Positions 1-8,305 of a stretch of DNA of 47,525 nucleotides are shown piece by piece. Source of the DNA: an uncultured Propionibacteriaceae bacterium (GTDB lineage Bacteria > Actinomycetota > Actinomycetes > Propionibacteriales > Propionibacteriaceae); NCBI GenBank assembly GCA_938046585.1, contig CALIWR010000017.1, positions 1 through 47,525 of the forward strand, read 5' to 3'. The translations under genes were made by a program, and so were the position numbers. The notes beneath the pieces were generated by a model, which did no database searches, was not told the DNA's origin, and saw only the letters and a program-made list of their open reading frames with translations. Position 1 is the stretch's first letter; each line of letters starts with the position of its first letter.

Positions 1-1
1 A

Positions 2-205
2 GTGAGGAGGAAGACGGGGGACTTAGCTCCACGGCCCGCCCGAGCGAAGGCGAGGGCAATCAAACCTGGCCGCGGAGCACCCCGTCTGGACGACGAGCGA
101 CGAGAAACGGCCAGCCCGACCACGACCCCACGTGCCTTCTCGTCGGTGAGGAGGAAGACGGGGGTGTTAGCGACGCGGCCCGCCCTCGCGGATGCGAGGG
201 CAATT
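2..205 (+). repeat. Composite intergenic repeat (blocks A-B-A) downstream of lysS
   Basis: Block A starts with GTGAGGAGGAAGACGGGG and continues to GCGAGGGCAAT. It occurs at 2-63 and again at 146-205, exactly 144 bp apart. Block B (68-109), containing GGCCGCGGAGCACCCC and TCTGGACGACGA, lies between them. Inverted copies of both blocks occur at 8019-8251, and the B-to-A start distance is conserved (78 versus 79 bp). The second A copy runs into the lysS stop codon. No gene is apparent in this stretch. It is probably a non-coding dispersed repeat family. Confidence 0.75.
182..201 (-). terminator. Hairpin just downstream of lysS
   Basis: GCCCTCGC-GGAT-GCGAGGGC forms a perfect 8-bp stem with a 4-nt loop, starting 3 bp past the lysS stop. 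There is no U tract, so it is a terminator-like hairpin rather than a textbook terminator. Related hairpins occur at 37248-37267 (perfect) and 8090-8109 (imperfect), so it is also part of the repeat family. Confidence 0.5.
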
Positions 206-1703
206 AGACCGGCCTTAGCAGGGGGAACAGGATGGTCTCGCGGATCCCGGCTCCGGTGAACAGCATCAGCAGTCGGTCTACGCCCATCCCCATGCCGCCC
301 ATCGGCGGGGCGCCTAGTTCTAGGGCCTGGAGGAAGTCTTCGTCCAGTTCCATCGCCTCCGGGTCGCCGCCGGCGGCCAGCAGTGACTGCTCGGTGAGTC
401 GTTGCCGCTGGATTACCGGGTCGATCAGCTCGGAGAAACCGGTGCCGCGCTCGACGCCGCCGATGATCAGGTCCCAGGCTTCGACCAGCCGCGGGTCGTC
501 ACGGTGCGGGCGGGCCAGCGGCTGCGCGAGCGCCGGGTAGTCATGGACGAAGGTCGGCTGCAGCAGGCCGGGTTCGACCAGGTCCTGGAAGATCTCCATC
601 GCCAGTCTTCCCGCTGACGCCCCCGGCCGGTACCCGACCTCGTGCTGGTCGGCGATCCGGGTCAGCTGGTGCAGAGGGGTTTCGACGGTGATGTCTTCCC
701 CGACCGCTTCGGACAAGCCCTGGTAGAACGGCAGCCAGGTCCAGTCCCCGTCGAGGTCGATCTCGACGCCGCCCGGGCCGGTGACCGTACGGCGGCCCAG
801 CGCCCGGTCTGCGGCGTCGACGATCAGGCGCTGGGTGGTGGCGGCGATGGTTTGTTGGTCACCCCAGGCCGCGTACGCCTCGACCATGCTGAACTCGGCT
901 GAATGGGAGGAGTCGATTCCCTCGTTGCGGAAGATCCGTCCGATCTCGTACACCCGGTCTAGCCCGCCGACCATCGCCCGTTTCAGGTACAGCTCGAGCG
1001 CGATCCGCAGCGTCATTGGCAGGTCGAAGGCGTTCAGGTGGGTACGGAAGGGGCGGGCCGCGGCGCCGCCGTGGATGGTCTGCAGGACCGGGGTCTCGAC
1101 TTCCAAGAAGCCCTCGTCGGCGAGGCTGCGTCGTAGCGAGGCCATCACCGCGGCCCGGGTCCGGAGCATCTCGCGGGCTTCCGGTCGGACGATCAGGTCG
1201 GCGTAACGCTGGCGGACCCGGGTCTCCTCCGAAAGGTCTTTATGTAGTGTCGGCAACGGCCGGAGCGCCTTGCTGGCGATTGCCCATTCGGTGGCCAGCA
1301 CCGACAGCTCGCCGCGGCGGCTGGCGATCACCCGGCCCCGGGCGTAGACGAAATCCCCGAGGTCCACCTGGGTCTTCCAGCGCGCCAGTTGTTCGGCTCC
1401 GACCTCGGCTAGCGAGATCATCACCTGGAGTCGTTCTCCGTTATCGGAGGCGGTGAATCCGTCCTGCAGGGTGGCGAAGCAGAGTTTCCCGGAGTTGCGC
1501 AGGAAGACCACCCGGCCGCCGATTCCGACTACCTGATCGGTTTCCTCGTCGGCCTGCAGGTGCCCCCAGGTGGCGCGGACCTGGCTTAGTGAATGGCTGC
1601 GGTCCAGGTGCACCGGGTAGGGCTCGATGCCCTCGGCCAGCATCGCCTCGCGTTTGCCGAGGCGGACCAGCATCTGCTCGGAGAGGTCCTCGGTATCGGT
1701 CAC
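204..1703 (-). CDS. lysS: Lysyl-tRNA synthetase, class II
   Basis: This cytosolic enzyme charges tRNA-Lys with lysine using ATP. From a GTG start at 1703 the protein is 499 aa, the usual length for the family. An N-terminal OB-fold anticodon-binding domain covers about residues 57-145 (GGRVVFLRNSGKLCFATLQDG). The class II catalytic core follows, with motif 1 around FLEVETPVLQ (199-208), motif 2 around YEIGRIFRNEGIDSSHSAEF (252-271) and motif 3 GMGMGVDRLLML near the end. The frame stays open upstream to 1853, but that extension looks non-coding and would run into the divergent gene at 1796, so I chose the GTG beginning VTDTEDLSEQ. The gene stands alone, with its stop codon inside an intergenic repeat. 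I am confident of the function and moderately confident of the start. Confidence 0.95.
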   Translation of the reverse strand: MTDTEDLSEQMLVRLGKREAMLAEGIEPYPVHLDRSHSLSQVRATWGHLQADEETDQVVGIGGRVVFLRNSGKLCFATLQDGFTASDNGERLQVMISLAEVGAEQLARWKTQVDLGDFVYARGRVIASRRGELSVLATEWAIASKALRPLPTLHKDLSEETRVRQRYADLIVRPEAREMLRTRAAVMASLRRSLADEGFLEVETPVLQTIHGGAAARPFRTHLNAFDLPMTLRIALELYLKRAMVGGLDRVYEIGRIFRNEGIDSSHSAEFSMVEAYAAWGDQQTIAATTQRLIVDAADRALGRRTVTGPGGVEIDLDGDWTWLPFYQGLSEAVGEDITVETPLHQLTRIADQHEVGYRPGASAGRLAMEIFQDLVEPGLLQPTFVHDYPALAQPLARPHRDDPRLVEAWDLIIGGVERGTGFSELIDPVIQRQRLTEQSLLAAGGDPEAMELDEDFLQALELGAPPMGGMGMGVDRLLMLFTGAGIRETILFPLLRPV

Positions 1704-1759
1704 CGGCTCAGGGTAGTGCCTGATCCCGCGGGCCGAATGTTCGCCACATCGCGTAAGTC

Positions 1760-1795
1760 CTGACGGTGTCAGGGCAGACGACATAGACTTCGGGC
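1760..1795 (+). promoter_or_regulatory. Promoter of the YbjQ-type gene, probably leaderless
   Basis: A CTGACG -35-like box (1760-1765) and a TAGACT -10-like box (1784-1789) are 18 bp apart. The ATG lies 6 nt after the -10 box, so transcription would begin at or next to the start codon. No ribosome binding site is visible. Confidence 0.5.
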
Positions 1796-2605
1796 ATGAG
1801 CTATGGCCCGCCCGAGCAGAACCCTTACGGACAGCAGCCGTATGGGCAGCCACCCCAGTTCGGTCAGCAGCCGTACGGCCAGCCCGACCCGTATGGTCAG
1901 CCGGCCCCGTACGGCCAGCCTGGCATGCCTGGTTTCCCTCCGGGGCAGCCGATGGGCCAGGGGTACGGTCAGCCTCCGCAGGAGCAGATGTTCGGCCAGC
2001 CCCCGCAGGGGCAGCCGTTCTACCCGGATCCGATGCAGCAGCCGCAGCCGTATCAGAGTCCGTCGTTCGGGCAGCCGCCGGCGGCTTTGCAGCCGAGCGC
2101 CGGGGCGGCTAATCAGCCTGGCCCGCACGCCCCCGGCGGGTGGGCGCCGGTGCAGCAAACCCCGAAGGCCACCCCGGTGCCCGAGCCGGCGCCGCGGCCG
2201 CCGCAGTTCGAGCCGCAGCCGATCCCGATGACCACCGCCGACGCCCTACCGGGAGTCTCTGGCGAGGTGGTCGGGGTGGTGTTCGGAGTCGCAGTCCGCT
2301 CATCGGAGGCCAAGATTGGCCCGGAGACCGTGGCGCTGCTCGCCAAGGCCCGGGTCGATGCCTTGGCGGCCCTGGCTGAGATGGCGATCCAGGCCGGCGG
2401 TGACGCGGTGGTCTCGATCCGTTTTGACGGCGGGCGGGTCTGCGAGGGCTTGCACGAGGTGACTGCGTACGGAACCGCTATCCGGACCCCTGCCGCGGAT
2501 TCCGCACCGGCCGAGACTGCGACCGAGACCAGCGCTACGACCGGGCTTGAAACCTCCGACCCGGATTTTTCTGATTTCTCGGCTGCGACCAGGCTGCGTG
2601 AATGA
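1796..2605 (+). CDS. YbjQ/UPF0145-type domain protein with Pro/Gln-rich N-terminus
   Basis: The product is 269 aa in two parts. Residues 1-145 are a low-complexity stretch rich in Pro, Gln, Gly and Tyr with many PYGQP-like repeats, as in actinobacterial envelope-associated proteins. Residues about 147-232 resemble the YbjQ/UPF0145 domain: TTADALPGVSGEVVGVVFG, then AVRSSEAK, a helix with ALAEMAIQAGGDAVVSIRFD, and a closing VTAYGTAIRT strand. YbjQ proteins form small ring-like oligomers and have been linked to metal binding, but their role is unsettled. An acidic, Thr-rich tail ends the protein. There is no membrane segment or signal peptide. A strong terminator hairpin follows, so the gene is probably monocistronic. 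The domain call is fairly secure; the function is unknown. Confidence 0.8.
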   Translation: MSYGPPEQNPYGQQPYGQPPQFGQQPYGQPDPYGQPAPYGQPGMPGFPPGQPMGQGYGQPPQEQMFGQPPQGQPFYPDPMQQPQPYQSPSFGQPPAALQPSAGAANQPGPHAPGGWAPVQQTPKATPVPEPAPRPPQFEPQPIPMTTADALPGVSGEVVGVVFGVAVRSSEAKIGPETVALLAKARVDALAALAEMAIQAGGDAVVSIRFDGGRVCEGLHEVTAYGTAIRTPAADSAPAETATETSATTGLETSDPDFSDFSAATRLRE

Positions 2606-2624
2606 CCTGCGCTGCGGGTGAAGG

Positions 2625-2658
2625 CCCTCTATTCCCGGTGTACACCGGGAATAGAGGG
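2625..2658 (+). terminator. Strong terminator-like hairpin
   Basis: CCCTCTATTCCCGGTG at 2625-2640 is followed by TA and its perfect 16-bp complement at 2643-2658, then a short TTTAC. It lies 20 bp past the stop of the YbjQ-type gene. The loop must open by a pair or two to form. It is the longest perfect palindrome I saw in the window. Confidence 0.8.
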
Positions 2659-2696
2659 TTTACCTCTCGCCGGGTTTGGCATGTGGCGTTGCAGTT

Positions 2697-3632
2697 GTGA
2701 CGAAGGCTCGCCGGCCTAGGGTCTCGGTCGGGGATATTCTCGAGGCCCTTGGATATGCCATCCTGATTCCTCTTGCGCGATGGCCGCTTTTCTTTATCGC
2801 TTGCGTTATCGGGATGGTCCTTGATCTGGCCGGATATTACATCTATGGCAGTCCGATTCTCTCGCTACCCCTTGGGCTGTGGATCGTTATAGGACCGTGG
2901 GTTTTCGTCTCAAGGATCAGGAAGATTCTAGCCGCGAAGACAAAGGCCTATGTTGAGGCCGAGAGACAGGCGGGCAAGGCCCGAGACACGGCGGCAGCAG
3001 TCCGCTTCGCCTGCACCAAGGCGGCCGGAGAGTTCGAAGAGCTACCCAACGACCTGGCTCGGGTCAGGCAGCAACTAGACGAGGCCCGGACTGACTATCA
3101 GGATCAGCTGTATTCTCAGTTCTGGCAGTCCATCGAACGGGCCCGTACCGCTCTCGATGATTACCGCAAACGACTGGAACAGATAACCGAATGCTACTGG
3201 CTTTACACGAGATACGATGCCGAGTATCACGAACTCCAAGAAACCGAGCCGTTGCCTCATTTTCCGGTACGGGCTGTGCATGTCGAATCGGTTACCGTCG
3301 CACGATCTGCGCCCCAGGAGCTTGAAACACTCATCCACCGGGCGGCGAAGAATCACGCCTGCGCCCAGCAGTTCGAGCAGACGCATCTCAGCAGCGAGGT
3401 TGCCGATCTCGACGGCCTCACATCGGCGGTCGAACAGATGGAGCCATCTCTGAAAGCCGCGATCCGCCAGCTCACGGCCGCGGTGGCGGACCTGGCTCCG
3501 CTTGATCTTCCCAGCCATGGCGACCTGATCGGGCCTCCGTCGGCTTCCGGGGCACCGCCCGCGGATCAGCAGGACCGGGATCTGAGACGGCGGGTTGAGG
3601 AGGCGATCAGCCGGTTGTCGGAGTTCGGCTAA
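2697..3632 (+). CDS. Membrane-anchored coiled-coil protein, unknown function
   Basis: I do not recognise a family. The frame is open from a TTG at 2676. GTG at 2697 is an equally plausible start and gives 311 aa; no convincing ribosome binding site supports either. Near the N-terminus are two hydrophobic segments, around PLARWPLFFIACVIGMVLDL and GSPILSLPLGLWIVIGPWVF, forming a hairpin anchor. A long charged helical region follows (ERQAGKARDT, RVRQQLDEARTDYQDQ, RTALDDYRKRLEQI), consistent with a cytoplasmic coiled coil. The C-terminus is a Pro/Ser-rich linker plus a short helix. Base composition is clearly less GC-rich than the neighbours, and rare A/T-ending codons are common, which hints at horizontal acquisition. 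It lies between a terminator and the tetR promoter and is probably transcribed alone. Confidence 0.7.
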   Translation: MTKARRPRVSVGDILEALGYAILIPLARWPLFFIACVIGMVLDLAGYYIYGSPILSLPLGLWIVIGPWVFVSRIRKILAAKTKAYVEAERQAGKARDTAAAVRFACTKAAGEFEELPNDLARVRQQLDEARTDYQDQLYSQFWQSIERARTALDDYRKRLEQITECYWLYTRYDAEYHELQETEPLPHFPVRAVHVESVTVARSAPQELETLIHRAAKNHACAQQFEQTHLSSEVADLDGLTSAVEQMEPSLKAAIRQLTAAVADLAPLDLPSHGDLIGPPSASGAPPADQQDRDLRRRVEEAISRLSEFG

Positions 3633-3664
3633 CGCCCGCGAAGGTCCCCCAGTTCACCGCCAGC

Positions 3665-3700
3665 TTGACTGAGTGAGCGCTCACTCATTATCGTGGGGGC
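3665..3700 (+). promoter_or_regulatory. tetR promoter with embedded 18-bp palindromic operator
   Basis: TTGACT (3665-3670) is a good -35 box and TATCGT (3689-3694) a plausible -10 box, 18 bp apart. The perfect palindrome TGAGTGAGCGCTCACTCA (3670-3687) fills the spacer between them. The ATG at 3701 is 6 nt after the -10 box, suggesting a leaderless transcript. This placement is what is expected for a TetR protein repressing its own operon by blocking RNA polymerase. Confidence 0.8.
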
Positions 3701-4303
3701 ATGACCCGAGCCCGCCCGCTGGCACCTGAGCAGCGCCGCCGCCACATCATCGCAGCGACTACGCCTCTGGTGCTGGAACACGGCTCTGCTATCTCCACCC
3801 GTCAGATCGCCGAGGCCTGCGGCCTGGCCGAGGGCACCCTGTTTCGGGCCTTCGAGAACAAGGCGGCGATCATTAGCGCGGTCTGCCATCAGATCTTCGA
3901 CCCGGCTGAGCTGATCGCCGAGCTGGACGGGATCGACCGGGATCTGGCGTTGCCGCAGCGTATCGCCCGTACCGTCACCTTGGCCCGGGAGGCTTCGGAA
4001 CGGGTACGGGCGCTGCTGATGGTCTTCCACTCCGGCCGGATGTGTCACGAGCCGCGCGACCGCCAGCGCGACCAGGACACCATGCGGCAACGTCAACTCG
4101 ACATCACCCAGGCGATCACCCGGGTGCTGGAACCGGATGCTGACCAGCTGCGGGTGCCGGTCGCCACCGCGGCCCACTTCCTGCTGATGTCGGTCCAGAT
4201 CACGGCCATGCCGTACCCCGGCACTGTGCCCCCGCAGAACGACACTCTCATCACCCTGCTCAGTCACGGCATCTGCCGCTCCCGTGAGGATTCTCATGTT
4301 TAG
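3701..4303 (+). CDS. TetR-family transcriptional regulator
   Basis: The product is 200 aa, typical for the family. The N-terminal helix-turn-helix is clear: an initial helix RRHIIAATTPLVLEHG, then ISTRQIAEACGLAEGTLFRAF with the usual turn, then ENKAAIISAVCHQIF. The remaining 140 residues are the divergent ligand-binding and dimerisation part. The gene overlaps the downstream ABC exporter gene by 8 nt and shares its promoter. It is therefore very likely the local repressor, released when it binds a substrate or signal related to the exporter. The 18-bp palindrome in its promoter is the likely operator. The ligand cannot be predicted. The start at 3701 fits the leaderless promoter geometry. Confidence 0.9.
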   Translation: MTRARPLAPEQRRRHIIAATTPLVLEHGSAISTRQIAEACGLAEGTLFRAFENKAAIISAVCHQIFDPAELIAELDGIDRDLALPQRIARTVTLAREASERVRALLMVFHSGRMCHEPRDRQRDQDTMRQRQLDITQAITRVLEPDADQLRVPVATAAHFLLMSVQITAMPYPGTVPPQNDTLITLLSHGICRSREDSHV

Positions 4304-6041
4304 TAAGGCCCTGCTCCGGCTCCTGCGGCGGGGACTGCGCCCGTATTGGGGCCAGTTCGCGATCGTCGTCGCATTGCAATTCCTGGCCACCTTGGCCGGC
4401 CTGGAACTGCCGACTCTCAATGCCCAGATCATCGACAATGGTGTTGCTCAGGGCGACACCGACTACATCTGGAGCCATGGCGCGGTGATGCTCGGCGTTA
4501 GCCTGATCCAGGTCTTGGCCCAGACGCTGGCGGTCTTTGTCGGCGCCCGGATCGCGATGTCGTTCGGCCGCGACACGCGGGCCGCGGTCTTTGAGCGGAC
4601 CCTGTCGTTCTCTACCCATGAGGTGAACCATTTTGGCGCCCCATCGCTGATTACTCGCTCCACCAATGATGTGCAGCAGGTCCAGATGCTGGTCCTGATG
4701 ACCTGCATCATGGTTCTCGGTGCCCCGATCACGATGGTCGGTGGTGTCGTGATGGCCCTGCAGATCAATCCGACCATGACCTGGATTGTCTTCTTCGGGG
4801 TAGCCGCGATGGCGGTCCTGATCTGCTTCCTGGTCGTTAACATGGGCCCGTTGTTTGCGCTGATGCAGAAACGGATCGATGTCATTAACCGGGTGTTGCG
4901 AGAACAGATCAGCGGAATCCGGGTGGTGCGGGCGTTTGTTCGCGAACCGTACGAGCGGCAGCGATTCTCGAACGCCAACCGGGACGTCACCCAGACTGCG
5001 CTCCAGACCGGCCGCTACATGGCCACCATGTTCCCGGTCGTGATCCTGATCATGAACATCTCGACGGTGGCGGTGATGTGGTTCGGCGCCCGCCAGATCG
5101 AGTCCGGCACGATCGAGGTCGGACAGCTGACCGCCTTCATCACGTACCTGATGCAGATTCTAATCAGCGTGATGATGTCGACGATGATGCTGGTGTTGGT
5201 GCCGCGGGCTGCGGTCTGCGCCGAGCGGATTATGGAGGTCCTGACCACCGAATCCTCGGTGGCGGCGCCGGCCCAGCCCGTCCAGCAGCTTCACCAGCAC
5301 GGCGAGGTTCGCTTCGACAATGTCGAGTTCACCTACCCGGGCGCGCAGAGCCCGGTGCTGTCAGGGTTGAGTTTCGAGATCCGGCCCGGGCAGACCACGG
5401 CCGTGATCGGGGCCACCGGCTCGGGCAAGTCGACCCTGGTCAACCTGATCCCGCGGCTCTTCGACGTCACCAGCGGCACGGTCAGCGTCGACGGGGTGGA
5501 TGTGCGCCAGCTGGATTGTGATCTGCTCTGGAGCCGGGTCGGGCTGGTCCCGCAGCGCCCGTACCTGTTCACCGGGACTGTCGCCAGCAACCTGCGTCTC
5601 GGAGCCCCCGATGCCACCGACGAGCAGCTGTGGCAGGCGCTGCGGACCGCGCAGGCGGCCGACTTCGTCGCTGAGATGCCCGGCCAGCTGGAGGCGCCGA
5701 TCGCCCAGGGCGGCACTAACGTCTCCGGCGGGCAGCGGCAGCGGCTCTCGATCGCCCGGGCACTGGTGAAACAGCCCGATATCTACGTCTTCGACGATGC
5801 GTTCTCGGCGCTGGATGTGGCCACTGATGCCCGGCTCCGGGCGGCCTTGGCCGGTCAGATCCGGGGCGCGGCGGTGCTGGTGGTGGCGCAGCGGGTCTCC
5901 ACGATCCGCAACGCCGACGAGATCATCGTCCTCGACGATGGCCGGATCGTCGGCCGCGGCAGCCATGACCAGCTGCTGCAGCAGTGCCCCACGTACGTCG
6001 AGATCGTCGATTCTCAGCTCAGCGCCGAGGAGGCCGCATGA
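4296..6041 (+). CDS. ABC exporter half-transporter, subunit with degenerate ATP site
   Basis: This is a full half-transporter of 581 aa. An N-terminal type IV exporter membrane domain with about six helices covers roughly residues 10-305. A nucleotide-binding domain follows, with Walker A GATGSGKST near 375, signature VSGGQRQR and Walker B IYVFDDAFSALD. The residue after the Walker B aspartate is Asp instead of the catalytic Glu. This marks the degenerate site seen in heterodimeric exporters such as TM287/288. The ATG at 4296 has GAGGA 6 nt upstream and is preferred to the in-frame GTG at 4284. The gene follows tetR with an 8-nt overlap and overlaps the partner gene by 4 nt (ATGA), so the three are translationally coupled. 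The substrate is unknown; multidrug or lipid-like compounds are typical of the class. Confidence 0.92.
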   Translation: MFSKALLRLLRRGLRPYWGQFAIVVALQFLATLAGLELPTLNAQIIDNGVAQGDTDYIWSHGAVMLGVSLIQVLAQTLAVFVGARIAMSFGRDTRAAVFERTLSFSTHEVNHFGAPSLITRSTNDVQQVQMLVLMTCIMVLGAPITMVGGVVMALQINPTMTWIVFFGVAAMAVLICFLVVNMGPLFALMQKRIDVINRVLREQISGIRVVRAFVREPYERQRFSNANRDVTQTALQTGRYMATMFPVVILIMNISTVAVMWFGARQIESGTIEVGQLTAFITYLMQILISVMMSTMMLVLVPRAAVCAERIMEVLTTESSVAAPAQPVQQLHQHGEVRFDNVEFTYPGAQSPVLSGLSFEIRPGQTTAVIGATGSGKSTLVNLIPRLFDVTSGTVSVDGVDVRQLDCDLLWSRVGLVPQRPYLFTGTVASNLRLGAPDATDEQLWQALRTAQAADFVAEMPGQLEAPIAQGGTNVSGGQRQRLSIARALVKQPDIYVFDDAFSALDVATDARLRAALAGQIRGAAVLVVAQRVSTIRNADEIIVLDDGRIVGRGSHDQLLQQCPTYVEIVDSQLSAEEAA

Positions 6042-8008
6042 CCACTACGAAGGATGCCCCCGACCAGCCCAAGGCGAACACTCGCCCGGCGTACGGCCCG
6101 GACCAGCCCCAGCGTGGTGGTCCTGGCGGACCGGTTGGTGGTGGCTCGGGTGAGAAGGCGGTCAGTTTCGGCCCGTCGCTGCGGCGGCTGTTGTCGTTCC
6201 TGGCGCCGCAGCGGCTGCGGTTGACGGTCGTAATCCTGGTCGCCGTGATCGGGGTCGGCTTTACCGCGGTCGGTCCAAGGCTGGCCGGGCGGGCGACTGA
6301 CGTGATCTTTGCCGGTGTCGTGGGTCGTAGGTTGCCTGCCGGCGCCAGCTTGGATCAGGTCGTGGCTCAGTTGCGCGCCGCCGGGCAAGAACGGCTGGCC
6401 GACCTGATTGCCACCATGGACGTGGTCCCCGGGCAGGGGATCCAGTTTGATCAGGTCGGCTACTGGCTGGCCCTGGCGGCCGGCACCTACCTGCTGGGTT
6501 CTCTGCTGATGTGGCTTAATGGTTGGATCTTGACTACCGTGGTCCAGCGGACGGTCTTTGAGATGCGCCGGCAGGTGGCGGCGAAGATGGAGCGGCTGCC
6601 GCTGTCGTATGTCGACCGGCAACCCCGCGGGGAACTGCTGAGCCGGGTTACCAACGACATCGACAATATTTCCCAGACCCTGCAGCAGACCTTGTCGCAG
6701 TTGCTGACCGCGCTGCTGACGGTGCTGGGGGTATTGGTGATGATGTTCTGGGTGTCGGTCCCGCTGACCTGGATCGCGCTGATCAGCATCCCGATCTCGG
6801 TGGTCGTGGTGGGGGTGATCGGGCGGCAGTCTCAGCGGCGGTTCGTCGCGATGTGGCGCCATACCGGCGAGCTGAACGGGCAGATCGAGGAGGCTTTCAC
6901 CGGTCACGCCCTGGTTAAGGTTTTCGGCCGCCAGCAGGAGACGATGCGGGATTTCCGGACGAAGAACGCCGACCTGTACCGGGCATCTTTCGGCGCCCAG
7001 TTCATCAGCGGGATCATCATGCCGGTGATGTTTTTTGTCGGGAACCTCTCGTATGTGCTGGTCGCGGTAGTCGGCGGGTTGCGGGTCGCGCACGGGCAGA
7101 TGAGCCTGGGCGATGTTCAGGCCTTTATCCAGTATTCGCGTCAGTTCACCCAGCCGCTGACCCAGGTCGCCTCGATGTCTAATCTGCTGCAGTCGGGGGT
7201 GGCGTCGGCGGAGCGGGTCTTCGAGGTGCTTGACGCGGAGGAGATGAGCCCGGAGGCGTCTGGGACGATCAGCCAGCCGGTGCGCGGCGCGGTCCACTTC
7301 GACCAGGTCGACTTCTCGTACGGGGCGGAGCCGCTGATCGTCGATCTGAACCTGACTGTGCAACCGGGGCAGACGATCGCGATCGTCGGGCCGACGGGGG
7401 CCGGCAAGACCACCCTGGTGAACTTGCTGATGCGTTTCTACGAATTGGATGCTGGCCGGATCCTGCTGGATGGGGTGGATATCACTTCGCTGCCGCGGGC
7501 CGAATTGCGTCAGAACCTGGGGATGGTGCTGCAGGACACCTGGCTGTTCCACGGCACGATCCGCGAGAACATTGCGTACGGACGCCCGGACGCTACCGAG
7601 GCCGAGATTCAGGCGGCTGCCGAGGCGGCGTATGTGGACCGTTTTGTGCATTCTTTGCCGGACGGGTACGACACGGTCATCGACGAGGAGGGCGGCAATA
7701 TCTCGGTTGGCGAGAAGCAGCTGGTGACGATTGCTCGGGCTTTTCTGGCTAATCCGTCGCTGCTGATCTTGGATGAGGCCACCAGCTCGGTTGACACCCG
7801 CACCGAGGTGTTGGTGCAGCGGGCGATGGGTGCGCTGCGTCAGGGCCGGACCAGTTTCGTGATCGCCCACCGGCTGTCCACGATCCGCGACGCGGACCTG
7901 ATCTTGGTGATGGAGCACGGCCGGATCGTGGAGCAGGGCAACCACCACGAACTGCTGGCCCAGCACGGCCACTACCACCAGCTCTACCAGGCCCAGTTCA
8001 GTGTCTGA
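6038..8008 (+). CDS. ABC exporter half-transporter, subunit with catalytic Glu
   Basis: The product is 656 aa. It has a Pro/Gly-rich cytoplasmic leader of about 45 residues, a six-helix exporter membrane domain, and a nucleotide-binding domain with Walker A GPTGAGKTT near 451 and Walker B LLILDEATSSVD with the catalytic Glu intact. Its signature is altered to ISVGEKQ instead of LSGGQ. This complements the neighbour: the partner's degenerate Walker B would pair with this odd signature, leaving one canonical site, as in known asymmetric heterodimers. The ATG at 6038 follows GAGGAGG with good spacing and overlaps the previous stop, and is preferred to an upstream in-frame ATG at 5984 inside the previous gene. 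It is the last gene of the tetR operon; a repeat begins 11 bp later. Confidence 0.92.
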   Translation: MTTTKDAPDQPKANTRPAYGPDQPQRGGPGGPVGGGSGEKAVSFGPSLRRLLSFLAPQRLRLTVVILVAVIGVGFTAVGPRLAGRATDVIFAGVVGRRLPAGASLDQVVAQLRAAGQERLADLIATMDVVPGQGIQFDQVGYWLALAAGTYLLGSLLMWLNGWILTTVVQRTVFEMRRQVAAKMERLPLSYVDRQPRGELLSRVTNDIDNISQTLQQTLSQLLTALLTVLGVLVMMFWVSVPLTWIALISIPISVVVVGVIGRQSQRRFVAMWRHTGELNGQIEEAFTGHALVKVFGRQQETMRDFRTKNADLYRASFGAQFISGIIMPVMFFVGNLSYVLVAVVGGLRVAHGQMSLGDVQAFIQYSRQFTQPLTQVASMSNLLQSGVASAERVFEVLDAEEMSPEASGTISQPVRGAVHFDQVDFSYGAEPLIVDLNLTVQPGQTIAIVGPTGAGKTTLVNLLMRFYELDAGRILLDGVDITSLPRAELRQNLGMVLQDTWLFHGTIRENIAYGRPDATEAEIQAAAEAAYVDRFVHSLPDGYDTVIDEEGGNISVGEKQLVTIARAFLANPSLLILDEATSSVDTRTEVLVQRAMGALRQGRTSFVIAHRLSTIRDADLILVMEHGRIVEQGNHHELLAQHGHYHQLYQAQFSV

Positions 8009-8018
8009 TCGCTGTATC

Positions 8019-8251
8019 TGACTGCCCTAGCCTGCGCTCGGGCGGGCCGCGTCGCCAATTCCCCGTCTTCCTCCTCACGGTGTTGGACCGCCCTCGCCTA
8101 CGCGGAGGCTGGCCGCGTCACCAAACCGCAGGTGGGACACCGGGGTGCTCCGCGGCCGGCGGGGGAGTCGAGACTGCTACGACGATTTCAGCATCGGGGC
8201 TAGGTTGAGCGTTCCTCGGCGTTCGTCGTCCAGACGAGGTACTCCGCGGCC
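8019..8251 (-). repeat. Inverted copy of the composite A/B intergenic repeat
   Basis: Read on the minus strand, block B lies at 8251-8210 and a partial block B at 8157-8142 (16 of 16 bases identical to 68-83). An imperfect GCCCTCGC hairpin is at 8109-8090 and block A at 8078-8019. This matches the elements at 2-205 in inverted orientation. It fills most of the 297-bp gap between the ABC exporter and the next gene. No open frame in it looks coding. Confidence 0.7.
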
Positions 8252-8293
8252 AAGGATATTGACTTCCCACATCACAGGTGACCGGTTGCCGGT

Positions 8294-8299
8294 TAGTCT
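8294..8299 (+). promoter_or_regulatory. -10 box of the 8306 gene, leaderless geometry
   Basis: TAGTCT ends 6 nt before the ATG at 8306. No ribosome binding site is visible. A possible TTGCCG sits only 3 bp upstream, too close to be a -35 box. Confidence 0.4.
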
Positions 8300-8305
8300 G
8301 AGGGC

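Noticed and set aside
1016..1456. Long Arg/Gly-rich frames antisense to lysS and many other genes
   Set aside because: High GC opens the opposite-strand and alternate frames; their composition is unlike real proteins and they lack start signals.
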